A DNA stretch of 64,000 bases from Schistosoma mansoni (taxonomy: Eukaryota > Platyhelminthes > Trematoda > Strigeidida > Schistosomatidae), in the NCBI RefSeq assembly GCF_000237925.1, contig NC_031502.1, forward strand, positions 43,091,975 through 43,155,974, in the 5' to 3' direction. The notes beneath the pieces are model-generated. The model was given only the letters and a program-made list of their open reading frames with translations. It was not told where the DNA came from and searched no databases. A program made the translations under genes and the position numbers. Shown piece by piece: positions 1 to 11,455 of the stretch. The first letter of the stretch is position 1. Each line of letters begins with the position of its first letter.

Positions 1-280
1 TGTAGCTTCCCTATCGGATGAACGAGAAGGACCCCCTATGTGCCTATTGGCTATCCGAAATGATTCACTTTCAGCCAAAAAAAACTATAAATACATGAGA
101 CTTTTGTACTATATTTGACACTGTGTTTGGAAATGCATTCCTACTTACTAGTCTTCTGTCTTCTCTCTTGTGACGTTGCGAATTCGATCATTTAAGTAGT
201 CTACTAGTATGCGGCATAGCAAGAATCAAAGCTCTAAATATAACACTACTAAAAGAAATTAATTTTAAGGAAATGTATTT
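1..280 (+). mobile_element. Possible LTR-like remnant
   Basis: A TATA-like motif (ctataaata, about 85-93) is followed by a pyrimidine-rich stretch with several short cttct motifs, resembling the promoter and R-U5 part of an LTR. No gag or pol follows; the next 3 kb is AT-rich and non-coding. It would be a fossil, broken, with only one end seen. Family is not identified. This rests on composition and layout only. Confidence 0.25.
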
Positions 281-3200
281 GAATTATTATTTTTCGAAAG
301 TGAACTGAAGTGCTATTTTTATTAGTGTAAAGATTATAGGATTACGAAACTTAAGTATGGATTATTTTTATAGAAATATGTTATCCAATTATTATGTTTT
401 GAAGTTAAAATGATGTACCCACTTGTAATATATATATGAGATTACCAACACACTTGATTAGAAGTACAAAATAAAAGTACAAAGCATCACTCTTGAAAAG
501 TTTGTTTTAAAATGTTTATATGGTCTTATGTAGATTGTTTTATTCAAAAAAATTACAATCACTTATTCAGAGATATACTTTAAACATAATATATAACTAT
601 TAACCAGTAGATCTACGCAGATATAGTTTTAAATTAAAGATAGACACTATGTCAATCCTTATGACGTAATTTAAACTTTTAAAACAAAATTGCTTTAATT
701 TTCCATTTTGTTGAGCAGATTCGAAATTTCATTTTTTTTTGTTAAATGATTGAAATTTTTCAAGACATACAGTGTTTTTACCTTATATTCTGTCAGTTTT
801 CTACACTTGCTTTACAAAGCAAAGATATTAAACTGATAAAAAGGTGACATAATTGTGGATGAGCATTGATCAGAAACCATATACTGGGATAAAACAGCTG
901 TCAAGTGTTTCCTGGTTTAAATGGTTGTTCAGTTAGGACCATCCCATAGTGTTAATGATGAAAATATCTACATAAAGCTCTCTGGTAACAAAAAAGTATC
1001 TTTAAATTTAGTAAAGGATTGAAATAATTTTCTTCTAATAGAAATCCTAAGTGAATTAACATTGGCGAAATCGACCCAGAAATACTATGTGATACTCAAA
1101 TAAATCATTATTCAAATGTCTTCAAAATATTCACTGCAAACGAAAGAGAAAGTGAGATGAAAAACATGTAGTTATGTTTAACACAGCTGGTAAAAATTGT
1201 ACACAGCTTTCGCTGGGCTCGAGATAGTTAGCCCTTGGTTAAGTATATCTTCCTGATTGATATCCTTTACAAAAATAAGAGCATAAATGACACAATACAA
1301 AACAACAAGGGTATTGATATTCTTCTCAAGATGAATTTAATATAAGTATGGAACATAATACGAGTTAATACAATAGGGACTGATAATTACTGAAACTGAA
1401 AATTAGATGTTCTTTATAAATGAAACATGTTTTTCATGAAGTATTTATGTTGGGGTTTTGACAGATCGACAACTTATAACTTTTGCAATTCGAAATGATT
1501 AGAAACATAACACATGACAAGTAATACAATAGTAATTTGTTATATTACTGAATACAATTGATTTGAACATGTTAACTGGCTAACATACGATTACGAGCTT
1601 AAACATCACATGTATTTAAATAACAATGTAGACCCCTTTGTACACTAAGTAGGTAGATAATAAATGATAAGAATCAGCAATTTTAAAATGTTTAAATGGA
1701 ATGTATATATATATATATATATCCGGCTGAATAAATAGGTAATACATAGGTTACTAATTCGCCCATTTTCCTGCAAAACTATATTACAGATAATTTTAGT
1801 TATGATAGCACATAATTATTGGGGTTATACTTCAGCAGTAGAGAAGTGCTCATTTGTTGAAATATTATGGGAGATTAAAAAATGATATTCTATCTTATCT
1901 AAACAATTTGATTTTAACTTTCGGTCATTAAAAATGCATGATGTTAAGTTCTACAGGTGAATAGGGGGTTCTACTTCGACCATCAAACTACCCCAAAAAC
2001 GTATTCTCGTAAACCAAAATCGCGTAGACATAAAGTGTTTCAAAATGAATTTTGTTATGGACTGGTATTGACTGAAGCAGTGGAACATTGGGAAGCTGAT
2101 TTTACTAGTTTACAACATCCCCTGTTCTCGTGTTAGACTTCGAAGGGTAAGAAAATCAGAGCTAAAATATCGTAAAGCAACCACACCAGTTTTCAATTAC
2201 TGAGATAATTCCCATTAACGGCACTGCGTAATGGTAGCACAAAATGAGAGAAATAAAAATGCACCTATGGGACTTAAATAAGCAGTCTAAGGGTATAGTG
2301 TTTATCTATAAGGTTAATAGTTTTAGATTAGATTTCAATGGACTCATAGATCAACACTACTAGAAATTCCTCTTTAATGACACGACAGTTGTCCAGTGTC
2401 CCTTAATCTCAAAGGCTCGAGAAACGATGTCAGACTGCAGTTGCTACTAACTAACAATCAAATAATTTTCACATAGATCAGTTTTATCAAACGATTTTAT
2501 CTTGAAAAATCTAACAAATAGCATGAAATACTTCGTGATGTTGATACCATATTCTTTTTTCATACGTTAAGTTAAAATTTGAAGCAATCGATAATGATGG
2601 CTGAATTAATAAAAGTTACAACAAACAGGTTACAAAACAACTGATGAATGTGTATGCAACTAAAAATGTGCACCATACGATCCAATTATCTTTAAGCTCC
2701 TAAAAACGAAGTCATTTACACCCAATAATCTAAAACATTTAGTGTTTTAACTAGGTAATATTTCTTAATCTATAGAAATCTTCAGAAGCTTTATCATTTT
2801 ATCGTATACTATACTCAGCACCTTAGTAGAACGTTCTTTACTCTAACATGTTGTGCTAGGGTGAACTAAATGAATTTGTGATGAACATGTCCTCTATCTT
2901 CAACGGCCCTTTCATATTAGATAATAACAAACGTTGCAATACATTACTCCACAAGTTGTTCACGGAAGTGAAGTAGATATTTATAGATTCACCAAATATC
3001 ACGGTCATTCAGTAATAAAAAGTTACAAATCATAAATAAGAACAAGGAAACTGAAAATACATGAATTTTCTAGACAAACGTGGATAGTAACACTATGTCA
3101 TACAGTCAATCGAATCATACTATCAAACTAAAAATTATTACAAACATCTATGTACTAGACTACTGTATATTCTATAGATCATTCTCAATAAAAACATATT

Positions 3201-3400
3201 TCGTTAAAATACATTTGTCATCAATATTTTTTTTCAACATTGAGACTAATATCTGCTCTCTCTCATCTCAATAACTATAAAATTTCAATGAAATACGTAA
3301 AACTATATATAAGTTAATTTTTCCCTGTAATTGTATGATAAATATATTGGGAAACAATACACTTTCATTTACAGACTTTACTAAATTAATGGTAATCTAT
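281..3400. other. AT-rich non-coding stretch
   Basis: I see no gene. Open frames are short and low in complexity. There is an (AT)n microsatellite near 1702-1724. Confidence 0.7.
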
Positions 3401-3514
3401 TAATTAGGGATAATATATTTGTAAAATCTCAGAGAATGAATTTGTAGTAAATCCAACGTTTCGTCTGGCAATCTGGTCCAAGCTGAGATTTTACAAATAT
3501 ATTATTCCTAATTA
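3401..3514. repeat. Short fold-back repeat, 32-bp arms
   Basis: Arms at 3401-3432 and 3483-3514 are reverse complements with one mismatch, around a 50-bp spacer. On the minus strand the spacer reads GACGAAACGTT, which resembles the GAAA-plus-minimal-stem-III part of a Penelope-type hammerhead, but no CTGANGA box is seen beside it. It may be a non-autonomous repeat or a ribozyme relic. Confidence 0.6.
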
Positions 3515-4679
3515 ATGTCTTACATCAATTCAGCGCTCAAATACTGTGAAACTATTCGCTCTAATTTAGACGAAAGTTCTTATATAATGGTAATCTACTT
3601 TATACATATTACAAATAGAAATGATGAGAAAAAAAACAACACATCACGATAAAAATAGGATGCTTCACAGTATACAGAACAACAACGGAACATTGTTATA
3701 GTAAATTATTATTTATTTAGTTGTTTCTATTTTAGTATTCATGTGTTTACTTTCAGTTTTCATGTAGAAACTGGTTACAAAGTCTCTATTGTTTTTAGTG
3801 GTAAAATAAGTTTTTTTTTAAAGAAATATTTTGTAAATGCCTTTGAAATTTTGGTAACAATGGTACGTACATCTTTTTTCTTTTACTCTGAATGTATTTA
3901 TAGATACCTCAAGTTGTTTTTAGACAAAAAAAATTACATAATATCTATTTTCGTTAATATTAATGTATCTAGGGATACATGAAGAGGAGAAGATAGAAAT
4001 ATTCGTAGGTATATATAAAATGTGAATGATCGTCAATACTAATGAGATTGTTGAAAAAAAAATCTTGACCATTTTTTTAACTCATTTTTATACATTTTTT
4101 TTGTCTGCATTATAAGCAGGTAAAATGGTATAGATATACTGACTACATAACATTGAGTAAAAATGACGTTACTTTTTATCACAAAAAGAAAACTTTATTA
4201 CTATTGTTTCATGTATGATAAGCACACTCATTATTATTTCATATTCTGTTAGTTCCCATTTATGTAAAAGTAGTAACTGTGTTGCCTTGGCTACCGGTAA
4301 ACATTTTATGTAGAATGATGGATTAGGAAATAGATAATAGGATGTTATGGCTTGCACATGTAGACACTAGAATCAATTTAGCAACCCTTAAATGTTAATC
4401 CAGAATCCTGGAAAACTGTAGGTTCTTATCGGTGACTATCAACGAATAGCGAGAAAATCTATTAAAAATCGTGAAGCATTTTAATTTGGGCCTATAAAAC
4501 AAAAGTTTCTGTAACACATCTTCAAGTGTGGTGAATAAACAGTGAAGTGGGGAAAATCAATTTATTATTCCATGCAAAGTTACAGAGTTCTTTCGTAAAA
4601 TGTGAAAAAATGAACATTATATAGGTTTCTTGCAAATCTTTTCATCAATTGTCTTAAACTTCATCGTTCCTTCATTGTT
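3515..4679. other. AT-rich non-coding stretch
   Basis: Only low-complexity open frames are present, and I recognise nothing. Confidence 0.65.
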
Positions 4680-5050
4680 ATTACAATTACTCTCTGTTTA
4701 GATTTCCGTTCTCTTTGATTCGATCTTCTAAACCTCCTGATGCCAGATATTTCACTTCCGATTGGTGTTGTATACTACCTATGTCCATCAACATAAGTAA
4801 CATACATCACACAAGCGCTATCCTACGTATTTTTCGAAAGGCGTACATAGAACGACTTAAATTTCAATATTGAAATGCGTTGTTAACTCTAGTCTCACAT
4901 CTCTACCAGATTATCTTCCAAATTCATCTATATAACCAGATAAATTGGTTTAAATGGAGCACAAATCAATAGGCATTCACCATAGAGGCATTGGCAACTT
5001 ATTGCTTCAAACCTGAACTCTGTGTGTAAAGGCGACGCGTTAAAGTCCTT
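4680..5050 (+). mobile_element. Penelope-like element, 3' fragment
   Basis: The part around 4985-5040 encodes a peptide like IEALATYCFKPELCV, which matches the last motif of GIY-YIG endonuclease domains in schistosome Penelope-like elements. The DNA around 4930-5040 is shared with 22080-22215 (for example atggagcacaaatcaata). Most of the domain is decayed. The 4680-4810 part (gatgccagatatttcacttc) recurs near 19080 and 28640. This is a dead fragment. Confidence 0.5.
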
Positions 5051-5832
5051 ATTCTTTCATTCCCTTAAAATCCAATATTTCATTGACGGTAAATTTTCAT
5101 TAATATGGACTTCTGATATTTTCTTCTTTTAATTATTCGTTATTATCACCTTCGTTTTTTTAATTTATTCATCATCTTTCTCATATCCATTTAATGGATA
5201 TTTACAATTCACATATTTGGCTTTATTTTACTATTTTTCTTTAAACCTTCAGTTGTTAGGTAACTTTCTTTTGAAAGCTGGGATAGTGTAATCTACCTTC
5301 CATTTTTTTAGACAGACTACTTCATTTATTATTTAGTTGTAAATACGATTGTACAGTATGATTAAAAGATATAATCGAAAGGAAATTTTCTCTACTGAAT
5401 TGTCTTCAAATTAAGATTTTCATCTAAATCTGCAGTTTTGTAGACAACAATAATCCAATATATGAAGTATAAAACAGCTTCTTATCTAAACGTGGATACA
5501 TACATGGACAAATGGAAACAATTCAACCTTAAACTAAAATAGTTTATAAGAACATTGGTTTAAAAACATCATTTAAAATAAAGTATTAGGGTTAATGTTT
5601 ATGCATGCTTTGATTTTCATTCACTTCAGAAAAGGGAAAGTGTTTAAATAGAGTCACTGTTTTAAAATTTCGCGGAAATAGTTTGATTTCGTATGAGAGT
5701 TAATTGATGAGGGTTATTTCTAGTTAACAATTGTAGAAAAAAAATTTCAATTCAGGATTCTCATATTTTAAATAAATTTTAATAAATTTAAAAGATCAAA
5801 TAAAAAATATATAAATAATTCTCAAGAAAAAT
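5051..5832. other. AT-rich non-coding stretch
   Basis: No gene or repeat was recognised. Short runs of T and A are common. Confidence 0.65.
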
Positions 5833-6117
5833 TGTAAGCAAAGATGAAAAGTAACTAGCAGTAGTATCCAGGATGCGCGTTTAGTCCTATTTGGGATTCG
5901 TCAGCTGGATGTACCTGCATCTCATAGTTGATTTTCACGCTGGAACTCCAACCCAGTACATTTTGCTTCAAACGCCATCGCGTTATCCACTCAGCTACTG
6001 ATTCCTGATAGCCCTTTGCTTGTGAAATAGGGTGAAGTTTAAATTCACTTAGAGACTGATCAGTCGCAGTCCTAAACATCAATGGGAAGATTCAAACAAA
6101 CAATACTAAGTGAATTT
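5833..6117 (-). mobile_element. SM-alpha-like SINE (family A, copy 1)
   Basis: Read on the minus strand, a tRNA-like head (gataacgcgatggcgtttgaag, B box ggttggagttcc-like near 5940-5955) leads into a hammerhead at 5910-5866 and the conserved 3' motif ending catctttgctta. A tail segment in the same minus orientation lies at 6117-6050, upstream of the head, so tail material sits at the wrong end. The tail carries an 11-bp hairpin stem (aaattcactta at 6041-6051, taagtgaattt at 6107-6117). The ribozyme core has CTGACGA, but GAAA reads TAAA, so it is probably inactive. Confidence 0.8.
5866..5910 (-). ncRNA. Hammerhead ribozyme motif, degenerate
   Basis: Stem I ATCCAG/CTGGAT is perfect. The CTGACGA box is present, and stem II (GGATT side weak against AATCC/GGAC) is partly kept. 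The second box reads TAAA instead of GAAA, and the cleavage triplet is ATC. The fold is recognisable, but loss of the first A-box purine makes cleavage unlikely. Confidence 0.7.
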
Positions 6118-7252
6118 AATTCTCACAAACGTTAATAGACTTCATTAAGTTGAGTAGCCTTTCGCATATACATTCTGTAGCATTTGTTTCCCATTACGTA
6201 TTACTCTTACATATTAAAGAAGTGTTAACAACTTATATATGCTCATGAGGGTAGGTAGCGGTTTTAAACATTTTCTTGATCATTAAATATTTACACAATA
6301 AACCAAATATCATTTTTTAAATTACACTATAGCAACTATCCTACAACCGATTTCGATTATAGTCAATTCTGGCAAAGCCCTTTTATTAACTTAACTGACA
6401 ATGCTACTGGAATAGTAACAAATCGCATATTTCTTTGTATTATTATGATCACTATCATATCTTTATAAACGTGTATGCTTGATCACATGGCAGACCCTAG
6501 CTAAAATGTTGATAGCTTAAATATCTCTCGACGAATCATTCTCTTCCCAATGAATATGTGTACGCGATTCCTATTATTAATCTTTGCTTTGCCTTGCTGT
6601 GCCCTTATTCGATTTGACTATAAATTTGCCTCTGTATTTGCACACACACATATATCCGCCTCTCTACTTCGAATTCGCTTGATGTGCTTATAGATTTTTT
6701 ATCTGTGCTATCCGCTGATAAACTGTAGTTGCCGCTTTTTAATGCCTTCTGAGTCCAAACACCGTGAGATTTATATAATAACGGTTACAAAGATCACAAC
6801 ACATCATTTTCAAATTACGAGATAAAATATCGTAATTTTTCTGAAATCATGTCAAGTAATAAGGTTTATATGGTGTGCATTACATGCCAAAGTAGACCGA
6901 AATAATCACTTCGCTATTCTGTTAATTTAACTTAATCAGTAGCAAACTAAGCTATAAAAAAAACATTTTGCAATGCAGAACAATTATGCTAAAAGCTTTA
7001 TTCAACACTATTAAAAAATTCCTGTTCATTAAGAGCTGATTACTGGAAAATAATTGTATTTGACTCTTCCCTGTACTCATTAATATAATAACAAGGATCT
7101 ATCTTTTGGTGGAAATAATGATATTTTTTAAATAAAGAAAGCATTAGTTTATCAAACATCACTAAAATTAATTGATCAACTCAATTAGTCTCTGGATGGA
7201 TCACTTACCTAATGTTTGGTGTTCCTACGATTTATTAGGTTAATTTTATTAC
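6118..7252. other. AT-rich non-coding stretch
   Basis: No gene was recognised. Confidence 0.65.
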
Positions 7253-7710
7253 TTACTTACGCCTGTTACTCTTCGTGGAGGAGCATATACCACCCACCAA
7301 CATTCTCTATCCAACCCTGTCCCAAGCAATCCTTTCCAGTTAACATTCATCCTTTTCATATCTGCTTCTGTTTCCCGGAGTAATGTGTTCTTTGGCCTTA
7401 CTCTTTTCCGCTTCCCTTCATCATTCCAAGTTAGCGCATGCCTCGTGATGCAATTTGGTGATTTCTTTAATGTATGTCTTATCCGATTCCATCGTCTTTT
7501 CCTAATTTCCTCTTCAGTTGGAAGCTGGTTTGTCCTCTCCCATAAAACGCTGTTGCTGATGGTATCCGGCCAGTGAATGTTGAGTGTTTTGAGTAGACAA
7601 CTGTCTATAAATACTTGTACCTTCTTGACGATGGATGTAGTAGTTCTCCACGTTTCAGCTTCGTACAGTAGGACCGTCTTGACGTTCGTAATAAAGATTC
7701 TTACTTTGAT
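7253..7710 (-). mobile_element. RTE-type LINE (SR2-like), 3' end of ORF2
   Basis: The minus strand encodes about 150 residues typical of the C-terminus of schistosome SR2-like RTE polymerases. Landmarks are [12 protein letters not shown], then [18 protein letters not shown], then [19 protein letters not shown], and a terminal [13 protein letters not shown]. The frame is open across the whole piece. The 5' part of the element (endonuclease and RT core) is absent, as usual for 5'-truncated LINE insertions. Stubs of the same 3' end occur at 17049-17105, 19309-19375 and 35200-35575. Confidence 0.85.
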
Positions 7711-9197
7711 ATTGATTGACAATTTCTTCGAGTTCCATATTAATTTTATTATACTTATGAGTTATTTGATCTCATTTGTTATCTTCATTTCTTTCCTTGT
7801 TTTAATAAATCATTCTTTTTAGCACTAAAAGAATAATTTCAGGTTGACATAGGAAAAGCATTATTTGAAATTCTCTGTTGTGTTTTGTGGATTCATATTG
7901 TCAAGTAATAATATTGTTTACTTTTCCTACAGAAGTACCAGCTAAATAATGACGGTAAATAAACAAAGAAATATTGTTTCCAGACAGAAATAGATTACTC
8001 TTACTAAGTAATTAAATGTATTTTGTCATTCTTCTTATCATCAATCAAAAATTTATTTTGTACGAAAATACTGTTTGAATGTATATCTTGGTGTTTAAAA
8101 TAATTTTCATCATGTTAAATAAACTGTATCTATTATGTTTAATTCTTGAAAAAGTAACCTGTTAAGTATACTTTTTGTGCTATTTATTGTATAAATTTGA
8201 ATTAAGTTTATTTCCTTAGTAACTGTCTTGTTGGTCATTACTAATTAATTCATAAGGAACGTTCACTATTGGTTTTGTTACATCAAAGTATACATAGTTA
8301 TTACTGAAATTTTCAACTAACCATTAACAATATCTGTTTATCTATGCTGTTCTGATTTCGAGTTTATCGTTATTTTATTATTAAATCTAAGTGGTTTTAA
8401 ATCATTAACTTTGTACATACGTAGTTACTCGTTTTATCAAGTAAGTAGCAAATGATAAAATATATATCTAAACATTAAAATCAGATGTATGATTTGTGTT
8501 ATGTGTAATACTATATTCAATATTTGTTTTATGTATTAATATATTATTTAAAATACTTATTCATTATTTGGGCCATTAAGAACCTCAGCTCACTGACTAT
8601 GAAATCAATGAAATAATAAAAATGTAATCCATTTACTAAGTACAGATTCCTGTACTTGGTTAGGCGACTTACTTTATTTATGATGTTACTTGGTTTTCTG
8701 ATCTGTGGAAGAATGGGTTTCAAATGTGTAGCCTAATAAAATGCCTGAACCATTAAACCATAAAATAACTGTATGTAAACTTATCATGATAACTTATTTA
8801 TTTCTGTAGATTAACAAAGACAGTAAACTTTCATTCAAAAATAGTATTTCTTTTTTATGATCTAAAATAATTTAAAAAATGTTTTGATGAAATATTTTCA
8901 CGCAAATAAAAATTTGATTAATCGACTTTTTAAAAACACCCAAATTTGTTTTGTATTCCTTTTATAGAGAAGTATTAGATTATAACAGAAATAAATCAAA
9001 GTATCAACATAATAATATAATTTGGTCAGTTGAAAATCCCTTATAATCATAGATAAGATGACGTCAAAGTAAAAGTGATTACTACCAGGCTAGCAAATAT
9101 TTATTAAAAACCAAACGTGTGAAAAGTTGTAAAGAGATATTTGACTGAATTATTTATCATATTTGTCTATATTCTTATTTGGATACATTTTGTGAAT
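7711..9197. other. AT-rich non-coding stretch
   Basis: No gene or clear repeat was seen. Confidence 0.65.
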
Positions 9198-9331
9198 AAA
9201 CTCATGTATCTGTAAGCAAAGATGGATCGTGGTTAGCAGTGGAATCCAGGACGCGAGTTTCGTCCCATTTGAAACTCGTCAGCTGGATGTTACCTGCATC
9301 TCATAGTTGATATTCAAACTCATGTATCTGT
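9198..9331 (-). mobile_element. SM-alpha-like SINE, 5'-truncated, with 16-bp TSD (copy 2)
   Basis: The direct repeat aaactcatgtatctgt occurs at 9198-9213 and 9316-9331, exactly flanking 102 bp of SINE. Read on the minus strand the insert starts just before the hammerhead and ends with the family's 3' motif ccatctttgctta. The tRNA-like promoter head is missing. A perfect TSD plus 5' truncation is the signature of target-primed reverse transcription by a LINE machinery. Confidence 0.9.
9244..9288 (-). ncRNA. Hammerhead ribozyme, core intact
   Basis: Stem I is ATCCAG with CTGGAT. The boxes CTGACGA and GAAA and the cleavage triplet GTC are all present. Stem II is imperfect (GTTTC...GGGAC), with wobble and mismatch. 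Stem III is very short, as in the schistosome SM-alpha ribozymes. By sequence it could still cleave, but the copy has lost its own pol III promoter. Confidence 0.75.
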
Positions 9332-10503
9332 CTAAATTTTTTTTCTAAAAAAAACCCCAAGTGGCTGGGAACATTATTTTTTTTCAAGTAAATTACCATG
9401 ATTTTTCATGATTCATCACTTTATTTAATTTATTTATTGGTCAAAAAACAATTTTTTCATCATCTACATCAACTGAGACCAAATTAGTTTATTCCAGTTC
9501 GTTTGTTTTGTTTTGCTTGTTTTCTAATTTTACTACTACCATGTCATTTAATTTGGAATAAATCAGTTTATTCATCAAAACAAATAGTTTATTTCCTAAA
9601 TTTATTTCATTAAATAAAAAAAATAAAAAATAAAATGATAAAAATTGTCAATTATTTTCATATGCATATGTATATCTTGTTCGTCTGTTTGTTTGTTTGT
9701 TTTTCAATGTTCATTTAAATTGTTTATATGAAAGAAATGAACAACAAAATGAACTTGAAGTTTTAAGTAATAAATGAAATGATTATTACTATTATCTAAC
9801 AGTTTATCTCACACATTTTGTTTTTATTATGTTTATCATTAGATGAACAATTTGTAAGGAAATAGTATCATAGAGACAAAAAAAAATAAGGAAGAGTTAG
9901 GGGTAATGATAAATGTAACAGAAAACAACTCACTGATTTTTTTTCTCTAATTTCCTGTATTTCATTTATTTAATCTAAATTTGTTTCCCCTTTTTTTTAA
10001 TCACAACCGTCCTTATTTGTGAATCTTTAAGGATGTAGATAAGTTAGCGAAAAAAGAGAACTTTTTTTGATTATAGTCCAGGGTAAAATACTGAAAAGTA
10101 AGCTAAAATATAATTCCACGTTTATTTTTGTTCTAAGAGTTTCATTTGTTTACTGTAAACAACCTATTGTTTTAAAACAAAAAAAACTTATAATTTAATG
10201 ATGAAATATAAAAATGGGGTATTTTTCGTAAAGAAAGTATATAATTATAAAGTTTTAAAATATATAAAGTCAATAATGACCAAGATTGCTTTATGAGTAA
10301 AGGGAACCAAATATACATGGTGTAAACATTCTACTCAAAACTAATATCATATTCTCTACCTAATTATGATATTACTTAATATGATTTTTATAGAAAACTT
10401 TCGAATTTCATTGTTAATATTTACATCTTGTGATGATCTTAAACTGCTTAAAGCATTCGATGTTATTGTAATCTCTGGTTAGTTGTAACAGTTGAATGTA
10501 TAA
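9332..10503. other. AT-rich non-coding stretch
   Basis: Low-complexity sequence with TTTG repeats near 9690-9705. No gene was seen. Confidence 0.65.
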
Positions 10504-10803
10504 ATTCACTTAGTATTGTTTGTTTGAATGTTAGCATTGATGTTTAGGACTGCAACTGGTCAGTCTGTTATTGACATATGTGCACACTGTGCGTATTGCG
10601 TCGATATGGCCTAAATTCACAAGCATTGTAAGCAAAGATGGATAGTGGTTAGCAGTGGAATCTAGGACGCGCGTTTCGTCCTATTTGGGACTCCTCAGCT
10701 GGATATACCTGCATCTCAGAATTGATGTTTACTCTGGAACTTGAACCCAGTACATTTCGCTTTAATCGCCATCGCGTTTTCCACTAGGCCACTGAGTCCT
10801 GAT
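10504..10803 (-). mobile_element. SM-alpha-like SINE (family A, copy 3), near full length
   Basis: On the minus strand, an A box TGGCCTAGTGG (10791-10781) and a B box GGGTTCAAGTTCC (10748-10736) give an internal pol III promoter. The hammerhead follows (10704-10660), then the motif ccatctttgctta, then a 3' tail running to 10504 (agactgaccagttgcagtcc, then aaacaaacaatactaagtg). This is the best-preserved copy in the window and defines the family's order: tRNA-like head, ribozyme, linker, tail. Confidence 0.85.
10660..10704 (-). ncRNA. Hammerhead ribozyme, core intact
   Basis: Boxes CTGAGGA and GAAA, stem II GTCC/GGAC with loop CAAATA, stem III CGC/GCG and cleavage triplet GTC are all present. 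Stem I ATCCAG/CTAGAT has one mismatch. Together with a matching A and B box just upstream on the same strand, this is the copy most likely to make a self-cleaving transcript. Confidence 0.85.
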
Positions 10804-11118
10804 GTATGTTTCTTTTTCCGTAGTCAAGAGGACAAAATCACCTTCAGTTAATATTATAAGTAAATAGTTATGATACTGAATGTAAATTTTATCTTTTATA
10901 ATAAACTTCAAACAGTTAATTTTATGATAAACAAGTTGGAAGACTGATAGTTTAATTTTTAAATAAAATGCCAATCTTTTAATTTATAGTTTGTTTAATA
11001 GAAAAACAAAAACATTTACACTTAGAAACACTACACAAAACTATAGAAGTTTACTTCAGTTTAATTCATAATGTTGATAATGCTGAGTATTAATAAATAA
11101 AATAAACTATTATTAAAT
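10804..11118. other. Spacer between two SINE copies
   Basis: AT-rich. I see nothing else in it. Confidence 0.6.
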
Positions 11119-11455
11119 GTAAATTCACTTAGTATTGTTTGTTTGTATCTTCCCATTGATGTTTAGGACTGCAACTGGTCCGTCTTTTATTGGCCATATG
11201 TGCATGCTGTGAGTATTGTCTCGATATAGCATTAATTCGCAAGCATTATACGCAAAAGATGGATAGTGGCTAGCAGTGGAGCTACTGAGTCCTGATAGTG
11301 GATAACACGATGGCGTTTGAAGTCAACGGTACTGGGTTCGAGTTCCAGAGTGAACATCAACTCTGAGATGCAAGTACATCCAGCTGACGAGTCCCAAATA
11401 GGACTAAATGTGAGTCCTAGATTTCACTGCTAACCACTACCCATCTTTGCTTATT
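11119..11455 (+). mobile_element. SM-alpha-like SINE, inverted dimer (copy 4)
   Basis: The left part (11119-11279) is the 3' tail and ribozyme-distal end of a minus-strand copy, ending at the phrase agcagtgga. It then joins directly, at about 11280, the head of a plus-strand copy: A-box region gataacacgatggcg, B box GGGTTCGAGTTCC (11334-11346), hammerhead, and ccatctttgctta. Tail and head thus face away from each other. Copies 7 and 8 have a similar joint. Confidence 0.8.
11378..11422 (+). ncRNA. Hammerhead ribozyme motif, degenerate
   Basis: CTGACGA, stem II GTCC/GGAC and cleavage GTC are kept. The second box reads TAAA instead of GAAA, the same change as in copy 1, suggesting a shared sub-lineage. 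Probably inactive. Confidence 0.7.

Noticed and set aside
1702-1724. (AT)n run as a regulatory TATA element
   Set aside because: Simple microsatellite with no gene following.
3432-3483. Hammerhead in the spacer of the fold-back at 3401-3514
   Set aside because: GACGAAACGTT is there, but no CTGANGA box and no closing stem I were found.
10736-10791. tRNA gene
   Set aside because: A and B boxes are present but no cloverleaf with acceptor stem can be formed; it is the tRNA-derived head of a SINE.
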